Positions 6,774 to 9,274 of a stretch of DNA of 9,274 bases are shown here, one piece after another; the first letter of the stretch is position 1; the number at the start of each line of letters is the position of its first letter. Position numbers and translations under genes: made by a program. Location: assembly GCA_019419485.1 (NCBI GenBank), contig DXZV01000013.1:6370-15643 (forward strand). The letters are read 5' to 3'. Source of the stretch: Collinsella sp. (GTDB lineage Bacteria > Actinomycetota > Coriobacteriia > Coriobacteriales > Coriobacteriaceae). The notes beneath the pieces are model-generated. The model saw only the letters and a list, made by a program, of their open reading frames with translations. It did no database searches and had not been told where the DNA came from.

Positions 6774-7958
6774 TCACATCTTTCGCAAATAATTCAATTG
6801 AAACACAACTACCATCATAATTGAAAATACACCAAGTCCTGTAACGAGAATTGAGAACATCGCGATGCTCGTGAACAGCGAAACAAGAAGTGTTGAAATA
6901 ACAACAGCAACCGATTGCAAAGACTCCCTAATTGAAAACAGGCTTATCGATTCAGATCCGTCTCTCGCCAAATCCTGCAGCGATGTTATGAGAAGCACAT
7001 CTTGAATGGCGTTTCCGGCACCGACGATAAAAAGGAAAATAAACGATATCCCAGACGCATAGCGATAGCCAAACGCCAGATACGCACCGAGCGCAAGATA
7101 CGTCACAAAACAATATGATTTAACGCAATCGGAACCACTGATTAAACGACCATATATTGTATTTCCGAACAACAGTCCGATTGTAAGACTACTCTGAAGG
7201 AATCCGTATTGTATCGATGACGAGTCAAATTGCAATTGCGCTATAGCTGGCAAAAGAGAATTCAGAGAGCCGAATGCCACGCCACTAGAAATATCGATTA
7301 ATAGGAAACCAATTGCCAAGTGCTTCGCGCTAAGATCACTAAATGCAGTCCTGTTTTTTTCATTTTTGCTTATTCCCTCTTTATCATTAACCTCGATAAC
7401 AGACGGAACATCTCGCAGCAACCAGAACGACGCGGCAAAAGAAAGCGCGTCTAATGCAAGAACAGCCTCCGCCCCAAATTGAGCGACAACAAAACCGCCG
7501 GCAACTGGCCCCAGAACCATCATCAAATTCTGCAGGAACCCAAACGAATTATTAATTACGTCGCGATTGATACTATTCGTATTGGCTCTTAACAACGAGT
7601 AAAAGCAGGGCATTTCTACCGTTCGGCAAAGCGATACCGCGCACGTAATAGCAAACATACTCCATTTACTATCAACAAAAATATAGCAAACGAATAATCC
7701 CGCGCGAATTAAGTCTGCCAATCTCATGGCCTGCAGTGTCCCGATACCCATCTTCTGAGGCAGCTGCGCGAGCGCAACTGAAAACAGAGAGGGGGCAAAT
7801 CTGCAGCAGACCATCAAAGCAGTTGCAGAAACATCGTGAGTTACCTCGTAAATCAGCATTGGCAAAGCAATATTCGCACACCAATTGCCTATTTCGCTTA
7901 TCCCTCTAGCAATATATAGGACCCGAACCGGACGGCTAGCTCTCAATACCGTGAACAT
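6774..7958 (-). CDS. MFS transporter, putative peptide or drug exporter
   Basis: A 394-residue major facilitator superfamily membrane protein, of the usual size for twelve membrane helices. It resembles the macrolide-efflux (MFS_3, MefA-like) branch. Hydrophobic segments occur throughout, in two halves joined by a charged cytoplasmic loop at about 182-212 (rich in Asp, Glu, Lys and Asn). The N-terminus LRASRPVRVLYIARGISEIG and the helix-2 region SALMV-type segment fit that branch. The stop lies seven bases before the radical SAM start, and the gene begins 23 bases inside the end of the DUF2087 gene, so the three are co-transcribed and probably coupled. The start is either ATG at 7958 or the adjacent in-frame GTG at 7961, both served by GAGG. 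The most economical role is export of the modified peptide, which may also give self-protection. Drug efflux unrelated to the peptide is possible. Confidence 0.87.
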   Translation of the reverse strand: MFTVLRASRPVRVLYIARGISEIGNWCANIALPMLIYEVTHDVSATALMVCCRFAPSLFSVALAQLPQKMGIGTLQAMRLADLIRAGLFVCYIFVDSKWSMFAITCAVSLCRTVEMPCFYSLLRANTNSINRDVINNSFGFLQNLMMVLGPVAGGFVVAQFGAEAVLALDALSFAASFWLLRDVPSVIEVNDKEGISKNEKNRTAFSDLSAKHLAIGFLLIDISSGVAFGSLNSLLPAIAQLQFDSSSIQYGFLQSSLTIGLLFGNTIYGRLISGSDCVKSYCFVTYLALGAYLAFGYRYASGISFIFLFIVGAGNAIQDVLLITSLQDLARDGSESISLFSIRESLQSVAVVISTLLVSLFTSIAMFSILVTGLGVFSIMMVVVFQLNYLRKM

Positions 7959-8217
7959 CACGATTAACCTCGTATTTCAGGCCTCGTTCATCCCTTAATA
8001 GGAATCCATAATCAACCAAGTACCGCCTCAACACGGCATAATCAGGATAGAGCTGTGACAGCACACGATTAACCTGAAGCTCCGTATAACTTGTATTTAA
8101 TTCAAAGAAAGAGACGGCCCATAGCAGCATGATTCTTTTATAGCTTTCCTTTTTTGGAATTGAAACCAGCTCGCCATTCTTGAGAAATCGTTTTTTAAAG
8201 TCTATTAGCTCATCCAT
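7936..8217 (-). CDS. Stand-alone DUF2087 domain protein
   Basis: A 93-residue protein that is almost entirely one DUF2087 domain. Seen: F-LKNGELVSIPKKESYKR (11-28), the family's opening with the GxLxxIPxK pattern; a central helix; then YTELQVNRVLSQLYPDYAVLRR (44-65) followed by YLVDYGFLLRD (66-76), matching the family's EVN/LRRxLVDYGxLxR signature. DUF2087 usually follows an ArsR-type DNA-binding domain; here that domain is absent, so the protein may be a small winged-helix regulator of the operon or a helper for peptide recognition. The ATG at 8217 has GGAGG seven bases upstream. It is the first gene of the operon and overlaps the exporter start by 23 bases. DNA binding by this domain alone is unproven. 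Confidence 0.82.
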   Translation of the reverse strand: MDELIDFKKRFLKNGELVSIPKKESYKRIMLLWAVSFFELNTSYTELQVNRVLSQLYPDYAVLRRYLVDYGFLLRDERGLKYEVNRDVHGIES

Positions 8218-8244
8218 TCACATCCTCCATTTCATACGCATCTA

Positions 8245-8273
8245 ATACTAAAAATGCATACGCTTTAGGTCAT
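8245..8273 (-). promoter_or_regulatory. Candidate promoter of the RiPP-like operon
   Basis: On the minus strand, -35 ATGACC (8268-8273, four of six consensus bases) and -10 TAGTAT (8245-8250, four of six) are spaced by 17 bases. Transcription would start near 8238, about 20 bases before the DUF2087 start codon. Both hexamers are weak, as in promoters that need an activator. Confidence 0.4.
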
Positions 8274-8289
8274 CGCATTCAGCTTCTTT

Positions 8290-8311
8290 ATTCGAACTAA
8301 ACTCGAACTAA
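8290..8311. repeat. Tandem 11-base direct repeats upstream of the operon promoter
   Basis: ATTCGAACTAA (8290-8300) is followed at once by ACTCGAACTAA (8301-8311), ten of eleven bases identical. The 11-base period places both copies on the same face of the helix, and their centre is about 62 bases upstream of the predicted transcription start, where activators commonly bind. Confidence 0.5.
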
Positions 8312-8317
8312 TCTAAA

Positions 8318-8536
8318 TTATTTGCTCAGACACTCTTCGAAAGCTCGTTTTTCACTCTGAGTAAAATGCCCTTCCCAGTCAGTCCACGAACAGGAAGGCA
8401 ACTCACAACGAGCGGAGTCGAAGCCCTCTGCCGTCGGTCGCTCAAAATGCACGATAACCTTTTCAATATCGCCATCTGTAATCAGGTCAGAATGAATGAC
8501 CTCGGTTCCATCTTCGAATGTCATATACGGGTACAT
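8318..8536 (-). CDS. Small acidic hypothetical protein, 72 residues
   Basis: A 72-residue soluble protein starting MYPYMTFEDGTEVIHSDL and ending FEECLSK. It is acidic, with three Cys residues (C44, C49, C69), and contains a beta-rich first half (IEKVIVHFERP) and a C-terminal helix. The ATG at 8536 is preceded by GAGGTGG eight bases upstream; a GTG codon directly before it is an alternative start. From memory it resembles small uncharacterised proteins common in coriobacteria and gut Firmicutes that are somewhat longer at the C-terminus, so this copy may be shortened; that comparison was not checked. It lies upstream of the DUF2087 operon on the same strand, 100 bases away, and is less AT-rich than the operon. 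No function is proposed. Confidence 0.65.
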   Translation of the reverse strand: MYPYMTFEDGTEVIHSDLITDGDIEKVIVHFERPTAEGFDSARCELPSCSWTDWEGHFTQSEKRAFEECLSK

Positions 8537-8710
8537 CACGTAAACCACCTCGCAAACATAAATCCAGTTTAGCATCAAGCTATTGCACCAAAGACAGCAG
8601 GCCCCCTTGATGAGTTGATGGTATCTGTTAAATGTCACGTATGATTCACATCTGGTGGGTACCCTGATGGCTACACGAAACGAAGCAGATTTACACCGGG
8701 AGGACCCCGT
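8537..8710. other. Divergent intergenic region
   Basis: This 174-base stretch separates the minus-strand 72-residue gene from the plus-strand membrane protein gene and should hold promoters for both. For the plus strand, TTGATG (8615-8620) and TATGAT (8640-8645) resemble promoter hexamers, but the 19-base spacing is long. No clear hairpin terminator or RNA gene was seen. Confidence 0.35.
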
Positions 8711-8714
8711 ATGA
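8667..8714 (+). CDS. Possible 15-codon upstream ORF overlapping the next start
   Basis: An ATG at 8667, with GGTGGG seven bases upstream, opens a 15-residue reading frame (MATRNEADLHREDPV) whose TGA overlaps the ATG of the following gene in the arrangement ATGA. The overlap would allow translational coupling. With only 15 codons it may be chance. Confidence 0.25.
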   Translation: MATRNEADLHREDPV

Positions 8715-9274
8715 CAACCAAGTACACCGACGCGCCGCGCACGCGCGTCATGACGCCGGCATCGCTCAACAACGGCGTGCACGAGAACCATTCCATCGGA
8801 CAGACCATGGCCATCGCGCCCAAAAAGGGCCTGTTCGATGACATTTCCATTCCCCAGATCATCGCCGGCGCCGCAGCTGCCGCCACGAGCGTGGCGCTTG
8901 CCTCCAAGATTGGTATCGCTGGTTCAGTAATTGGTGCCGCCGTGAGCTCGGTCATCACCGTTGTGTCCTCGCAGGTCTACCGCCACTTTATCTCTGCCAG
9001 CGCCGAAGCCCTCAAAGGTACGCACGCCGCCGTCGACTACCCCGCCGGCGCCTATGAGCCCGTTGAGCTTAATGCCGAGGAGCACCTGGGCGGCGCGGCG
9101 ACTACGCAGGAGATGCGTCAGGTCGCGGGACGCGCGACCACGGCGCGCGTCGCCCCCAACAGCCTGCGCGCCAAGGCGGCGGAAGAGCGCAGCCAGACGC
9201 AAAAGAAGGTCATCATCTTCTCGATCGCCATCGCCATCGTCGCGGTTATCGCCTGCGCCGGCGCCATCCTTATA
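8711..9274 (+). CDS. Membrane protein of unknown function, partial (C-terminus beyond window)
   Basis: The first 188 residues of a protein that runs off the right edge, with no stop in frame. The start ATG at 8711 has GGGAGGA about five to six bases upstream. A polar N-terminus (1-45) is followed by a long Ala/Gly/Ser-rich hydrophobic stretch (about 48-88) with small-residue spacing suited to tight helix packing, then an acidic and Arg-rich middle region (95-165) and a second hydrophobic segment (167-188) that the window cuts. Codon use is GC-rich and matches the chromosomal background, unlike the AT-rich operon. I do not recognise the family. The layout could suit a cell-envelope protein with an extended extracellular part after residue 188, but that part is not visible. 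Confidence 0.85.
   Translation, partial: MTTKYTDAPRTRVMTPASLNNGVHENHSIGQTMAIAPKKGLFDDISIPQIIAGAAAAATSVALASKIGIAGSVIGAAVSSVITVVSSQVYRHFISASAEALKGTHAAVDYPAGAYEPVELNAEEHLGGAATTQEMRQVAGRATTARVAPNSLRAKAAEERSQTQKKVIIFSIAIAIVAVIACAGAILI

Noticed and set aside
8537..8791. Extension of the 72-residue protein upstream to 8791
   Set aside because: The added residues are Arg/Cys-rich, lack a ribosome site and would cross into the coding part of the divergent plus-strand gene; the ATG at 8536 has GAGGTGG.

Overview
The window looks like the chromosome of a gut actinobacterium, most likely Collinsella or a close coriobacterial relative. The outer genes are GC-rich, high-GC-codon housekeeping genes of a fermentative anaerobe, but the genus is inferred from general protein character because no rRNA or marker gene is present.

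Layout. Positions 1-4132 carry three minus-strand metabolic genes, each with its own control region: a partial L-lactate dehydrogenase (runs off the left edge), a class I/II PLP aminotransferase, and a glutamine-dependent NAD+ synthetase. Positions 4263-8317 are visibly AT-rich (hand count 18/60 G+C at 4441-4500 against 41/60 at 2221-2280). They hold a compact minus-strand operon with its own candidate promoter and a clear terminator: a small DUF2087 protein, an MFS exporter, a 773-residue cobalamin-binding radical SAM enzyme, and a 36-codon ORF with a perfect AGGAGG ribosome binding site directly before the terminator. Positions 8318-8536 encode a small acidic hypothetical protein (minus). 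From 8711 a plus-strand membrane protein gene runs off the right edge.

How it fits together. The main find is the AT-rich operon. A B12/radical SAM enzyme with a long C-terminal extension containing two winged-helix-like segments, an exporter, and a tiny very acidic peptide ending in FEDYMDKFCH together look like a RiPP (ribosomally made, post-translationally modified peptide) system: peptide, modifying enzyme, export pump and a small possible regulator or recognition protein. No leader peptidase, immunity gene or second modifying enzyme is present. I cannot assign it to a named RiPP class, and the modification is unknown. The AT-rich composition suggests horizontal acquisition between nadE and the right-hand genes.

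The housekeeping genes also show a shared layout: GC-rich hairpins lie about 25 bases upstream of the starts of both ldh and the aminotransferase, leaving no room for a promoter between hairpin and gene. This suggests attenuation or partial readthrough.
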